DNA of 64,000 nucleotides. Source: Paraburkholderia antibiotica. GTDB lineage: Bacteria > Pseudomonadota > Gammaproteobacteria > Burkholderiales > Burkholderiaceae. The first letter of the stretch is position 1; each line of letters opens with the position of its first letter. Positions 8,613 through 17,295 of this stretch are shown piece after piece. Both the position numbers and the translations under genes were made by a program. Location of the stretch: NCBI RefSeq assembly GCF_012927125.1, contig NZ_JABBFZ010000011.1:62001-126000 (forward strand), given 5' to 3'. The notes beneath the pieces are model-generated. The model worked only from the letters and a program-made list of their open reading frames with translations. It had not been told where the DNA came from and ran no database searches.

Positions 8613-9410
8613 ATGGAATCCTTTCCGCTGTTCATCGTCGGCTCGCCGCGGTCGGGAACGACCTTTCTCTGCTCGGTGCTGAACGCGCATCCGCTCATTC
8701 AACTCACCAACGAAGGCCGGGTCTTTACGCTACTGAAAGACTTTCTGGAGGTCGGCTGCAAGCGTCCCGATCTGCTCGGCGAATCCTGTCGCGATCGTTT
8801 CACCGCCTTCAGTCGCCGCACGCTCGGCCCGTGGGTCGAACGCTTCTATCGCGAGGAGTTGCAACTGGGCGCGCCGATCTGGGGCGACAAGCATCCGTCC
8901 TATGCGGACCCGACCGTGCTGTCCGGGCGCATCGGCTCGATCGAGCGGCTGCCGCGCTCCGGTTCCTGTCTGCATCTGATTCGCGAATTGCTGCCGCGGG
9001 CGCGCTTCATTCATATCCATCGCGATCCGCGCCATGTAGCCAATTCGTTGCTGCATAAACGCTGGACGGGCTCGATCGAGGACGGCATTCGCGTGTGGGG
9101 GCAATACGTCGGCGAGATCAACGCATTCTTCGAAGAAATGCCGGCGGAAACAACGCTGACCGTTTCGTATCGCACGGTGATCGAAGCACCGCACGCGACG
9201 GCGACACGCATCGGCCACTTTCTCGGTCTCGCCGATGCGTCGCCGATCAGCGACTTTCTGATCTCGCAGCGCGTCGCGCCGACGCCGTTCAGCGATCCGG
9301 TGACCGACATCGGCGATCTCTATCTGATTGCCGATACGGCAGCGAGCGACGACGGACTGCTAGCGTTGGCGGAAACGGAGGCGCGCCGGCTTGGTTATGC
9401 AGCGGCGTGA
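8613..9410 (+). CDS. Sulfotransferase family protein
   Basis: A 265-residue PAPS-dependent sulfotransferase-like protein. The 5'-phosphosulfate-binding loop GSPRSGTTFL is at residues 10-19, directly after an initial beta-strand (FPLFIV). The 3'-phosphate region is ARFIHIHRDPRHVANS at about 129-144. WGDKHPSYADP (about 90-100) contains a Lys-His typical of the family. There is no signal peptide or membrane segment, so it is cytoplasmic; the acceptor is unknown. A CCCGGAG ribosome-binding site precedes the ATG. Neighbours are unrelated. Confidence 0.85.
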   Translation: MESFPLFIVGSPRSGTTFLCSVLNAHPLIQLTNEGRVFTLLKDFLEVGCKRPDLLGESCRDRFTAFSRRTLGPWVERFYREELQLGAPIWGDKHPSYADPTVLSGRIGSIERLPRSGSCLHLIRELLPRARFIHIHRDPRHVANSLLHKRWTGSIEDGIRVWGQYVGEINAFFEEMPAETTLTVSYRTVIEAPHATATRIGHFLGLADASPISDFLISQRVAPTPFSDPVTDIGDLYLIADTAASDDGLLALAETEARRLGYAAA

Positions 9411-9470
9411 GGTGAAAAAAGCGGTAAGAACTGCGATGAATAGCGAAGCGAATACCTGAGATAAAGCGCC

Positions 9471-9499
9471 CGAGGTGACCGCACGAAGCGGCCACCTCG
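9471..9499. terminator. Possible hairpin between convergent genes
   Basis: CGAGGTGACCGC and GCGGCCACCTCG form a 12-bp stem with one mismatch around ACGAA. It lies between the convergent sulfotransferase and YWTD genes and could terminate either. There is no long T-run, so the call is weak. Confidence 0.4.
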
Positions 9500-9543
9500 A
9501 ACAGCGTTGCCCGGCTATCACCGCCCGAGCAACACTGCCTGAA

Positions 9544-9587
9544 GCGCTCAAGCGGCGCTCAAGCAGCCGTCAAGCCACGCTCAAACG
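9544..9587. repeat. Four tandem copies of an 11-bp unit across a stop codon
   Basis: Units read GCGCTCAAGCG, GCGCTCAAGCA, GCCGTCAAGCC and ACGCTCAAACG. The last copy contains the stop codon of the YWTD gene (minus strand). Similar short arrays follow or cover other stop codons in this window. Confidence 0.75.
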
Positions 9588-10513
9588 TCGGCGTAGTCGA
9601 TGCCGGTCAATACGCCCAAGTGCGCGACCGTCGTGAAGTGCCCTTCGCGTTTCGTATCGATGTCCAGCTCGCGCACGTTGCCGCCCAGGTCGGTGACGAA
9701 CGCGCGACGTCCGCGCCGGTCGAGCGACACGCCGATCCCTTCCTTCAGTTCACGCGCGAGCACCTCGTGGCCCACGAGCCCCTCCGCGGTGATCTGCGCG
9801 CGATTCAGCGTGTTGCCGTCATGCGTATCGTCGCCGCGATCGGTCCAGTACAGCATGCCGTCGCGGTGATCGATGTCGAGATCGATCGGCTCGGGCAGCC
9901 CCGCCAGCAGACATTCGAGGTCGGGCCGCGCATCGGGCGACGCACCGGCCGGCAGTTCGAGGCCGGCTCTGAAGATGCGGCCCTCGCCCGCATCCGGCGC
10001 GCCCTTCTGGGTCCAGTAGAGGTGTCCGTTCGGCTTGTCGAGCGCGATGCCGACGCAATGGCGGGTCGCGTCGCGCGTGTCCTGCGGGAAATTGCCGGTG
10101 CGCACAAGCTCCGTCACCTCGGTGCCGTCCATGCGCGCGCGCATCACGCGCATGCCTTCGCGATCGCACCAGTACAGAAAGCCGCCTTCCTTGTCCAACG
10201 CGATTTCCTTCGGCGTGCCGGCGACACCCTGCGGCACCAGCACACGATGCTCGCTGCCGTCGAGCTTCGCGCTCTCGATCGTGCCGTCGTTCGGCGGCAC
10301 GGCGCCGCTAACCGGATCGCCGTCGATCAGGTGAATGCCCGTGCCCATGTTGGTCCAGTACACCGTCTGCTTCTCGGCATCGACCTTGATGCCGTCGGGC
10401 GTACGCGTCAGATTCGCAACGATCACCTCGTGCGAACCGTCCGGCCACAGCGCGATGATCGCCGGTGGACGTGCCTGCAGGACATACAACGTGCCGCCAT
10501 TCTCGGTAGCCAC
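9581..10513 (-). CDS. YWTD-repeat beta-propeller protein
   Basis: A 310-residue protein made of beta-propeller blades of the LDL-receptor type: VYWTN (about residue 49), LYWCD (about 113), LYWTQ (about 164) and LYWTD (about 218), each near an IALD or KVDA strand. Such propellers bind ligands or act as lactonase-like scaffolds; no catalytic metal site is evident. There is no signal peptide. Translation starts at a GTG (10513) preceded by GGAGGG with an 8-nt spacer. It follows the aminotransferase on the same strand, 231 bp downstream, so they may share a transcript. Its substrate is unknown. Confidence 0.75.
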   Translation of the reverse strand: MATENGGTLYVLQARPPAIIALWPDGSHEVIVANLTRTPDGIKVDAEKQTVYWTNMGTGIHLIDGDPVSGAVPPNDGTIESAKLDGSEHRVLVPQGVAGTPKEIALDKEGGFLYWCDREGMRVMRARMDGTEVTELVRTGNFPQDTRDATRHCVGIALDKPNGHLYWTQKGAPDAGEGRIFRAGLELPAGASPDARPDLECLLAGLPEPIDLDIDHRDGMLYWTDRGDDTHDGNTLNRAQITAEGLVGHEVLARELKEGIGVSLDRRGRRAFVTDLGGNVRELDIDTKREGHFTTVAHLGVLTGIDYADV

Positions 10514-10744
10514 AATAAGTACCCTCCATCTGATCGTCGGAATGTCGTCGGACTGCCTGAGCCTATCCGTGGACTCGCCACAACGCAGGCAGCGCCCGAC
10601 AGCCTACCTCAGGTTGCGTGAGAACTTCGTGAAAGAGTGCAAGGGTCCAGCGGCCAGGCGCGCACGGGCCGGCGACCGTCAGGGTGACAGCGGGCGACGC
10701 GCCGGCCCGCCGATGCCGCGCATCGCCACGACGGCGCCGTGCGT

Positions 10745-11944
10745 TTATCCGCCCGTGCCCGCGCCCGCCCCCTCGCGCAGCCCCGCCACGAACGCCGCGA
10801 TCCGCTCGCATGCATCGATCAGCCGGTCCTCGTCCACCACCAGCCCCAACCGCACGAAGCCCTTCGCGGTGTCCCCGAACGCACTCGCGTCGAGCACCGA
10901 CACGCCCTTCGCGCGAAACAGCTGCCAGGTGAAATCGACGGTATCGAGGCCGGTGCCGCTGACGTCGACCATCATGAACATGCCGGCTTCGGGCAACAGA
11001 CAACGCAAGCCCGCCACGCGATGCAGCCGCTCGAACACCACGTCGCGCCGCCGCCGGTAAATCTCGCGAATCGGCGCGACGATGTCCGCCTTGTTCTGCA
11101 AGGCGGTCAACGCGGCCTGCTGGACAAAGCCCGGCAAGCCGTACAGCATCGCGAGCGCGAGCCGGCTCATATGCTCGATCAGCGTCGTGGGCCCGATCGC
11201 CCAGCCGACGCGCCAGCCGGCCATCGCATGCGACTTCGACAGACTGCCGAGCGTCACCGTGCGCCCGGCCATGCCAGGCAGCGACGCGATGCTCACATGC
11301 TCGCGCTCGAACGTCAGTTCCGCATAAACCTCGTCGGACACCACCCACAGGTCGTGCTCGCACGCGAGTCGCGCGATGCGTTCGAGATCGGCGCGCGGCA
11401 TCACGACGCCGGTCGGATTGCAGGGCGTCGCGAAGAAAATCGCCTTCGTGCGCGGCGTGAGCGCCGCTTCGAACGCGTCGCAATCGAGGTGAAACGCGCG
11501 CGCCGGATCGACCGGCACCGCGACGAGCGTCGCGCCCGCCGCGCGCACGCAAGCCTCGTAGGTCAGGTACATCGGCTCGGGGACGATCACTTCGTCGCCC
11601 GCTTCGAGCAGGCACAGCGACACCGCGAACACGCCGTTCTGCGCGCCCGCGGTCAGCACCACGTTGGCGGCACTCACGTCGCGGCCGGTCGCGCGCGCGT
11701 GAGCGGCCGCGATTGCCTCGCGCAGCGGTTCGCGGCCGGCGATCGCGGTGTAATGCGTATCGCCGGCGCGCAACGCGTCGATCGCGCGTTCGACGATCGG
11801 CGCGGGCGTCGAGAATTCCGGATCGCCGACGCTCAGCACGATCACGTCTTCGCCGTTAGCGGCCGCCTGGGTCGCGACCCGATGAATTTCCCACGCCGAC
11901 GTGCGCCGCCCCTGCAGCCGCTCGACCAGACTCGAATACTTCAT
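10745..11944 (-). CDS. Class I/II pyridoxal-phosphate aminotransferase
   Basis: A 399-residue fold-type I aminotransferase. It has a VLSVGDPEFSTPAPI substrate-loop start, NPTGVVMPR, SDEVYAEL (the PLP-hydroxyl Tyr/Asp region), and the Schiff-base lysine in SLSKSHAMAGWRVGW (about residue 236). FVRLGLVV near the C-terminus supplies the carboxylate-binding Arg region. It resembles AspC/ArAT-like enzymes; the precise donor cannot be told from sequence. I chose the ATG at 11944 (MKYSSLVERL) over a frame 41 codons longer. Upstream (minus strand) is a hairpin with a T-run, which could be an attenuator. The YWTD gene follows it on the same strand. Confidence 0.9.
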   Translation of the reverse strand: MKYSSLVERLQGRRTSAWEIHRVATQAAANGEDVIVLSVGDPEFSTPAPIVERAIDALRAGDTHYTAIAGREPLREAIAAAHARATGRDVSAANVVLTAGAQNGVFAVSLCLLEAGDEVIVPEPMYLTYEACVRAAGATLVAVPVDPARAFHLDCDAFEAALTPRTKAIFFATPCNPTGVVMPRADLERIARLACEHDLWVVSDEVYAELTFEREHVSIASLPGMAGRTVTLGSLSKSHAMAGWRVGWAIGPTTLIEHMSRLALAMLYGLPGFVQQAALTALQNKADIVAPIREIYRRRRDVVFERLHRVAGLRCLLPEAGMFMMVDVSGTGLDTVDFTWQLFRAKGVSVLDASAFGDTAKGFVRLGLVVDEDRLIDACERIAAFVAGLREGAGAGTGG

Positions 11945-12055
11945 TGCGCTCACCCGTGATGTTGATCCGCTCTGTTGTTCCGCCGTGCGATGCCCGTGCA
12001 CGATTTCCATGCGACCCGCCAATGTAATGGCGCGCCGGCGAAACGTCCAGATACG

Positions 12056-12095
12056 AAAAAGGGCCATGCGAGCGGACAGCCTCGCATGGCCCTTT
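12056..12095 (-). terminator. Strong intrinsic terminator in a divergent intergenic region
   Basis: A 15-bp perfect stem (AAAGGGCCATGCGAG pairing with 12081-12095) with an 8-nt loop is followed on the minus strand by TTTTT (12056-12060). No gene ends here: the left neighbour starts at 11944 reading left, and the right neighbour starts at 12188 reading right. It therefore ends either a short leader transcript of the aminotransferase gene or a small RNA. A second inverted repeat (CCGGATA...TATCCGG) lies at about 12128-12157. Confidence 0.7.
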
Positions 12096-12187
12096 GCATA
12101 TTGTCACGGCATCAATGTCGCGGACTTCCGGATATCGTGATCGTGTGAGTATCCGGTAAGATTCGGCACCGCTACCCAATCCCGCTC

Positions 12188-12562
12188 ATGCGCAAACTCA
12201 TCGCGACTTTCGCCGCATCGATCATCACGCTAACAGGCTGCGTAACAGGCTACTCACAGCCGCTTCATCCCGATACCACGATTGATTGCATGCTCAAGGC
12301 GCCTGCGTACCCCGCGCTATCGAGAAAGCAAGGTGAAACGGGCACGGCCGCCGTGAAGGCCACGGTCGATGAAGCCGGCCGCTTCATCAGCGTCGTCATC
12401 GCGCAGAGCAGCGGTTTCCCGAGGTTGGACGAAGCCGCATTAGCCGCGATGCGCGCATCGACCTGCCAGCCGCTTTATCACGGTGGCGAGCGAGTTCCAT
12501 TCTCGTTCACACAACCCTATCACTTCGCGATCCGCGCTGAGTCGCCGCCTCACCCGCAGTAG
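12188..12562 (+). CDS. Lipoprotein with a TonB C-terminal-like domain
   Basis: A 124-residue protein with a lipoprotein signal (hydrophobic stretch ending in LTGC, so Cys18 is the likely lipidated residue) and a TonB C-terminal-type fold: APAYPALSRKQGETGTAAVK, VDEAGRFISVVIAQSSGF, LDEAALAAMRAS. It lacks the N-terminal membrane anchor and Pro-rich linker of true TonB and is far shorter, so it is an outer-membrane-type lipoprotein using the TonB-CTD module, not an energy transducer. Such solo TonB-domain lipoproteins are common in Burkholderiales. Its partner is unknown. Confidence 0.8.
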   Translation: MRKLIATFAASIITLTGCVTGYSQPLHPDTTIDCMLKAPAYPALSRKQGETGTAAVKATVDEAGRFISVVIAQSSGFPRLDEAALAAMRASTCQPLYHGGERVPFSFTQPYHFAIRAESPPHPQ

Positions 12563-12604
12563 TGTCTGGCTCGGACCGCGCTAGCGACATGGGATCGAAG
12601 CGGC

Positions 12605-14086
12605 CTACAGCTGCCGCCGCAACTCCGCTGGCGGCACCTTCATCAGATGCCGGTATTTCGCCACCGTGCGTCGCGCGACCAGCACGCCCTGATCGGCGAG
12701 CATCTTCGCGAGCGTGACGTCCGACAGCGGATCGCGCGTATTCTCAGCCGCGATCATTTCCTTCAGCAGCGCGCGCACCGCGGCCGCCGAACAGGTGCCG
12801 CCGCTTTCAGTGCCGAGTTCGCGCGGGAAGAAGTGCTTGAATTCGAAAATACCGCGCGGCGTCGCCATATATTTGTTGCCGGTGGCGCGCGAGATCGTCG
12901 ATTCATGCAGACCGAGTTCGTCGGCGACATCGCGCAGCACCATCGGCTTCAGCGCGATTTCGCCGTACTGGAAGAAAGCCTTCTGATGCGCGACGATGCA
13001 TTCGGCCACGCGTTGAATCGTATCGAAGCGCTGCTGCGCGTTGCGGATCAGCCAGCGCGCCTCCTGCAGTTGCTGCGCGAGCGGCGAACGGCTCGCGCCG
13101 GCCGACTGCGCGAACAGCTGCGCGTACATCCGGTGGATCCGCGCACGCGGCTGCACCGCCGGATTGATCGACACGACCCACTTGTTGCGCACCTGACGCA
13201 CGATCACGTCGGGCACCACGTAGTTGTCCTCGGCGCGGCCGTAACAATTGCCCGGCTTCGGATCGAGCTTGCGCACGAGCGCGCAGGCCACACGCAATTC
13301 GTCGGCGCTGCAGCCGATCTGCTTTTGCAACTCGGCCTGCTCGCGGCGCGCGAGACGTTCGAGATGATGTTCGACGATCTGCAACGCGACCTCGCGGCCG
13401 GGCGTATCGTCCGGCAACGCGTGGAGCTGCAGCGACAGACACTCAGACAGCGAGCGCGCGCCGAGCCCCGGACGATCGAGCGATTGCACGAGGCGCAAGG
13501 CCACCAGCAGGTCTTCTTCGCTCAACGCGGGTTCGAGATCGACGCTGTCGGCGAGATCGGCCAGCGACTGACGCAGATAGCCATCGTCGTCGAGCGCCTC
13601 GATGATGAAGCGGGCCACCGCGCGATCGCGATCGTCGAGGCGATACAGACGCAACGCATCGTGCAGTTGCTCACGCAAGGTCGGCTGCGAGCGCGCCCAT
13701 TCGGCCGGGTCGCTGCCGTCCGTGTCGCTGTTCTGGCGGCTTGAATTGCGTGAACCGTAGTCGCCGGAAAAATCGGCGGGCATGTCGTCCGATGCGCTGC
13801 TTTCAAGCATATCGCCGGCAGCGCTTTCAGCAGGCAGGGTTTCGGGCTCGGCCGCGGCCAGCGTGTCGGTGGCGGGCAGCGCGCCTGTGTCTTCGCCCGG
13901 CGACGTGGTGGCGAGCGCAACGTCTTCCGTGTCGGAGGAGTCGTATTCGAGGAACGGATTCGTATCGAGCGCTGTGCGCAACTCCTGCTGAAACTCGAGC
14001 GACGACAACTGCAACAGACGCACCGATTGCTGAAGACGCGGTGTCAGTGCAAGAGACTGCCTTGTGCGTAGTTCGATGGAAGGCAT
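12605..14086 (-). CDS. rpoN: RNA polymerase sigma-54 factor RpoN (stand-alone copy)
   Basis: A 493-residue sigma-54. The Gln/Leu-rich activator region I is at residues 1-45 (SLALTPRLQQSVRLLQLSSL). An acidic linker follows (about 46-130). The core-binding domain is at about 130-320, a helix-turn-helix at about 385-410 (GLHESTISRATGNKYMATPR), and the RpoN box near the C-terminus reads ARRTVAKYRH where the family consensus is ARRTVAKYRE. It recognises -24/-12 promoters with enhancer-binding proteins. Most proteobacterial rpoN genes sit beside lptB and hpf; none is here, so this is probably a second rpoN copy. It stands alone, convergent with the TonB-domain gene. Confidence 0.95.
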   Translation of the reverse strand: MPSIELRTRQSLALTPRLQQSVRLLQLSSLEFQQELRTALDTNPFLEYDSSDTEDVALATTSPGEDTGALPATDTLAAAEPETLPAESAAGDMLESSASDDMPADFSGDYGSRNSSRQNSDTDGSDPAEWARSQPTLREQLHDALRLYRLDDRDRAVARFIIEALDDDGYLRQSLADLADSVDLEPALSEEDLLVALRLVQSLDRPGLGARSLSECLSLQLHALPDDTPGREVALQIVEHHLERLARREQAELQKQIGCSADELRVACALVRKLDPKPGNCYGRAEDNYVVPDVIVRQVRNKWVVSINPAVQPRARIHRMYAQLFAQSAGASRSPLAQQLQEARWLIRNAQQRFDTIQRVAECIVAHQKAFFQYGEIALKPMVLRDVADELGLHESTISRATGNKYMATPRGIFEFKHFFPRELGTESGGTCSAAAVRALLKEMIAAENTRDPLSDVTLAKMLADQGVLVARRTVAKYRHLMKVPPAELRRQL

Positions 14087-14633
14087 TGAAGTGGATCCCG
14101 TTCGTTGGTAGCTAGTGGCTGAATATCAGTCGAGTTCAGTCTCTTAAAGCAACGGTCGTACCAACTCACGCAACGCGCTGTTTTAGTTACGCTTTGTTTA
14201 TTCGGGCGGCCTCTCTAGAGGGCCTCGCGTCGCCGGTTTTTACAATTGACGCGCAATTTCCGGTCCCTTTCTTCACACTTCTTGCAACGTACCGCGTGAC
14301 CTCTGCCGCGCCTCTTCCAGAGCGATTCGTCAGTTCAAAAACCCCGCCCATCGCGCGATTCACGATCCGCGGCGAGGTAGGCGGCCGCGCCGGGCACGAG
14401 GCTTGCGGAATGGTGCCGTGTGGACGGACGTCGGCCTGTGCGGCAACTCCGTGTGGCGACTCACACAGCGACAGCGTCGCCGCATCGCTGCACGAAGCCG
14501 ACGTCCAGTGTCGAGAAACGGACCCCGACGGTACCGTAGCGGCAACGACCCCACGTGTGTCATCAGCGGTTTCGACCGCGATCGGCCACCGGCAACAAGA
14601 CCGCCATTTTCATCAACACCCGAAGGAGAAACC
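14087..14633. other. Gene-poor stretch between rpoN and the BON gene
   Basis: 547 bp with no convincing gene. The frames that cross it (for example one starting at 14194) have no ribosome-binding site and no recognisable protein. The part next to rpoN (14087-14330) is less GC-rich than the flanks and probably carries the rpoN promoter; the part from 14400 should carry the BON promoter. Confidence 0.5.
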
Positions 14634-14972
14634 ATGAAGACGATCCAGCTTCTGAAGACCGCAGGCAGCATCGCTGTCGTTGCATTCGCACTGAATGCCA
14701 CCGCGCAGACCACGGCCCCGGCACCGTCCGCTTCGTCGGAAAGCGTCGGCCAGCATATCGACGACGGCACCATCACGACGAAGGTCAAGGCGGATCTGCT
14801 GGCCGCGAAGAACGTCAAGTCGACGCATATCCACGTGAAGACCCGCAAGGGCGTGGTGTGGCTCACCGGTTCGGTGCCGTCGGCCGACGACAAGTCGGCG
14901 GCGCAAGAAGTCGTGCAGAACGTGAAGGGCGTCGACAGCGTGAAGAACCATCTGAAGATCGCGGCCGAATAA
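14634..14972 (+). CDS. Exported BON-domain protein
   Basis: A 112-residue protein with a signal peptide (MKTIQLLKTAGSIAVVAFAL, cleaved near ATAQ) and one BON domain (about residues 40-112: DDGTITTKVKADLLA, STHIHVKTRKGVVWLTGSVP, SADDKSAAQEVVQNVKGVDS). BON domains bind phospholipid or act in envelope stress. An AAGGAG ribosome-binding site precedes the ATG. It opens a run of stress and envelope genes extending to 22.7 kb. Confidence 0.92.
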   Translation: MKTIQLLKTAGSIAVVAFALNATAQTTAPAPSASSESVGQHIDDGTITTKVKADLLAAKNVKSTHIHVKTRKGVVWLTGSVPSADDKSAAQEVVQNVKGVDSVKNHLKIAAE

Positions 14973-15025
14973 ACGCGGGCGTTCGGTTCGTACCGATCGC
15001 AGCTGATGGAAAGAAAAGAGCCAGC

Positions 15026-15085
15026 AATGTGAACTGCACCCCAAAAGTTGGACGCCGATCCAACCTTTGGGGTGCAGTTCACATT
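15026..15085. repeat. 60-bp near-perfect palindrome made of IS-like inverted repeats
   Basis: Two 27-bp arms (15026-15052 and 15059-15085) match with one difference and are separated by only CGCCGA. Each arm contains GTGAACTGCACCCCAAA, which resembles the terminal inverted repeat of some IS3-family elements. No transposase lies between or next to them. It could be two abutting IS ends, a miniature element, or a hairpin terminating the BON gene, whose stop is 54 bp upstream. Confidence 0.6.
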
Positions 15086-15265
15086 TCACGGCGCTTTTTT
15101 GGGTGAGTCTCTTCGTTTGAACGGAATCTCCGTTTCCGAACGCTATGACGAGTCTCTCTCAGACTGAATCTATTCGGCCATCTCTTCAACCGAATCTTCC
15201 ATCTGAAGACCCGCACCTTCCGGCACGGGTCTTCGTCTTCAATCTTTGCCTTCTTATTTGCCTTC

Positions 15266-15718
15266 TTAACGCCTCATCGCCGCATACTGATCGCGTAGAT
15301 CGCGCACGCGATCATGCGTTTGCAGCACGCCCTGGTACTGACGCTCGACGATTGCCCGCACGTCCGCCGGCAGATCTTTTTCGAGCGCGTCGTGATAGCG
15401 CTTCTTCGCAACGTCCTCGCCCTTCTCGCACTCGGCGAGAATCGCGTGATCGCTACGATCCGTGACGGCCGACTTCACGTCGACCCAGCCGCGATGCAAC
15501 GCGCCGCTCATGCTGCCGCCGCTTTCCGGCTTGCCGCCGAGTGCCTGCACGGCGTCCTGCAACTCGCGCGCGCCGCGCGAACAGTCCTCGGCAGTCGAGC
15601 GAAACATCGTCTTCAACTGTTCGTCGTGCGCATCCTCGGCCGCCTTGAGAAAGCCCTTCTCGCCATCCTTCGACGTTTCGACCAGATCGTTCAATACGGA
15701 AACAACGTTCGTAGCCAT
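15266..15718 (-). CDS. PA2169/DUF2383 family four-helix-bundle protein
   Basis: A 150-residue ferritin-like helical protein: VLNDLVETSKDGEKGFLKAA, then EDAHDEQLKTMFRSTAEDCS, GARELQDAVQALGGKPESGG, and a C-terminal helix with IVERQYQGVLQTHDRVRDLR. It belongs to the PA2169 (DUF2383) group, usually seen in stress-response gene sets. Conserved Glu/His residues could bind metal but the role is not established. TGGAGG precedes the ATG. A short stem (GAAGACCCG / CGGGTCTTC, 15205-15234) lies just past the stop and may help termination. Confidence 0.88.
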   Translation of the reverse strand: MATNVVSVLNDLVETSKDGEKGFLKAAEDAHDEQLKTMFRSTAEDCSRGARELQDAVQALGGKPESGGSMSGALHRGWVDVKSAVTDRSDHAILAECEKGEDVAKKRYHDALEKDLPADVRAIVERQYQGVLQTHDRVRDLRDQYAAMRR

Positions 15719-16130
15719 TCAATACCTCCAAGGGTTTCGTTTATCGCGGAAGTCCGCCGCACGAGGCCTGTTCCGGCATCGCGACGAAGTGCTTCGATGC
15801 AATGCTCTGAAGCGCGGCGGAGTTCGTCGATGAAGCCGCATGAGTCGTGCCCGGCGTGGTCGCGAATTAACCGCTTTGCGCCACACACGCGACGTGGGTA
15901 ATCACGGGTAATCCTGTCCACGACCATGTCAAAGCGCGCAATCGCACACCGCAAAATTATTCGTCTGGCGGCCGGAAAAGCCCACTACGATGTCGACGCA
16001 ATGGCATAGCGATTGCTTGATTAGTCCGTTCGAATCGAAAGACGCATGTTTTCGACGCGCCGCGACGGGTATCGACGAAGTGAATACGTTCGAACCACGA
16101 TCGCAGGCTATAACGACAGGGAGAATTGCC
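15719..16130. other. Intergenic stretch between two stress-type genes
   Basis: 412 bp between divergent genes. An 87-residue minus-strand frame overlapping 15691-15954 resembles no known family and overlaps the start of the DUF2383 gene, so I leave it out. 15950-16050 is AT-richer and may hold promoters. Confidence 0.4.
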
Positions 16131-16397
16131 ATGAAGAAAACGGCCAGCATGAAGTTTCTCGCGATGGTCGCTATCGTGACATCCGCCACCGTGCTGCAGA
16201 TTCGCGAGCACGTCGCGCCGCCCGACACGGCGCACACCGATAACGCGGCCGCGATGTCGGATTGCGAACGAATTCGGGACGGCTTCGCGCCCGCTGCTTG
16301 CGAACGCTCGAAGGATCAGCGACAGGTCGAGCAACAGCAGCCGGACGCACGGTTAGGAGTACAACCCGCGCATGGTGCGCGGCAGATCTGGGTGTAG
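16131..16397 (+). CDS. Small exported hypothetical protein
   Basis: An 88-residue protein starting MKKTASMKFLAMVAIVTSAT. The first 22 residues form a signal or anchor segment. The rest is polar with two Cys residues (SDCERIRDGFAPAACE), so a disulfide is possible outside the cytoplasm. AGGGAGA precedes the ATG. I recognise no family. It is bounded by a strong terminator at 16448. Confidence 0.65.
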   Translation: MKKTASMKFLAMVAIVTSATVLQIREHVAPPDTAHTDNAAAMSDCERIRDGFAPAACERSKDQRQVEQQQPDARLGVQPAHGARQIWV

Positions 16398-16440
16398 CGG
16401 TAGCGGCATCGCGCGGTCAAATAGCCCGCAAGTAGTCCGC

Positions 16441-16480
16441 AAAAAAAGAAGGCCCGACGATGATCGGGCCTTCCTTTTTT
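16441..16480. terminator. Bidirectional intrinsic terminator
   Basis: GAAGGCCCGA (16448-16457) pairs perfectly with TCGGGCCTTC (16464-16473). An A-run lies before it (16441-16447) and TTTTTT after it (16475-16480). It serves the small exported gene and the convergent glycine-zipper gene. Confidence 0.92.
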
Positions 16481-16573
16481 CTGCCTTGTTGCGGGGGCGG
16501 CGATTCCGCTGCGTCACGTTAGCGATCCGCTACCGTCGCGTGCAACCCTGCAAGCAACCCTGCGCGTCCCCCA

Positions 16574-17155
16574 TCAAACACGCTTCTCCGCGAACTCGTT
16601 AAGCGGCTCCGGCGTCCGGGTCGGATCGAAGTCGGCCCAGCGCCCCTGCTGCCATCGCCCCGTCGCCTTTTCGATCGACACGCCGCCGGCTTCGCGCAAC
16701 ACCCGCGCGGCATCGAGCTGATTATCCGGTGACACATGCGCGGCAACCAGCACGCCGGAATCGCGAATCTCTTCATGAAATGGTGTGCGATGCCCAGACT
16801 TGCCGTGCTCATGCGTGTGCGACATCGCGCCGACCAGCGACCCGACATACGCGCCCACGCCGGCCGCGATCACCGACACCAGCAGCGGCGCGGAAAACGC
16901 CGCGAAAATCCCAACGCCGACGATCGCGCCCGCGACCGCGCCGATCGTCACGCCGAGACCTGCGCCTTTCGGCGCCTCGCGCGCGGCCGGATCGGTACTG
17001 ACGTCGCCGCCGAGCGGAAAGCGCGCGTGCTGGCCGCGCGGATTGACGAAAAACAGCGTGACGTCCTCTTCGACGAAACCTGCGTTGAACAGCTTCTGCG
17101 CCGCGCTTTCCGCAGCGGGGAAAGTGGTGAAGCGTGCTGCGACGATGAGTGACAT
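16574..17155 (-). CDS. Glycine-zipper membrane protein, general-stress type
   Basis: A 193-residue protein. The N-terminal 45 residues (MSLIVAARFTTFPAAESAAQ, then FNAGFVEEDVTLFFVNPRGQ) resemble the fold of general-stress proteins such as YflT. Two glycine-rich membrane segments follow (about 66-110: GAGLGVTIGAVAGAIVGVGI, then a second run). A His-rich loop (HTHEHGKSGH, about 115-125) and a globular tail (VLVAAHVSPDNQLDAARVLR) complete it. It probably sits in the inner membrane with a stress role; this is inferred. Confidence 0.75.
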   Translation of the reverse strand: MSLIVAARFTTFPAAESAAQKLFNAGFVEEDVTLFFVNPRGQHARFPLGGDVSTDPAAREAPKGAGLGVTIGAVAGAIVGVGIFAAFSAPLLVSVIAAGVGAYVGSLVGAMSHTHEHGKSGHRTPFHEEIRDSGVLVAAHVSPDNQLDAARVLREAGGVSIEKATGRWQQGRWADFDPTRTPEPLNEFAEKRV

Positions 17156-17295
17156 AGGGCCTCCTTATCGTTCGTTGACTGGCGTTCGCGGACCATGCCA
17201 TCGCTTCTTCGGCGCGCTCTCGTCACGTCATGACTTCATGACGTCGTACGGCTACGCTCAGCGCGTAGCGCGTATCGCGACATGCAGCGGCGGCG

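Noticed and set aside
10739-11959. A 406-codon plus-strand frame opposite the aminotransferase
   Set aside because: Arg/His/Gln-rich shadow of a well-supported enzyme gene.
15691-15954. An 87-codon minus-strand frame overlapping the DUF2383 start
   Set aside because: Overlaps a well-supported gene start and resembles no family.
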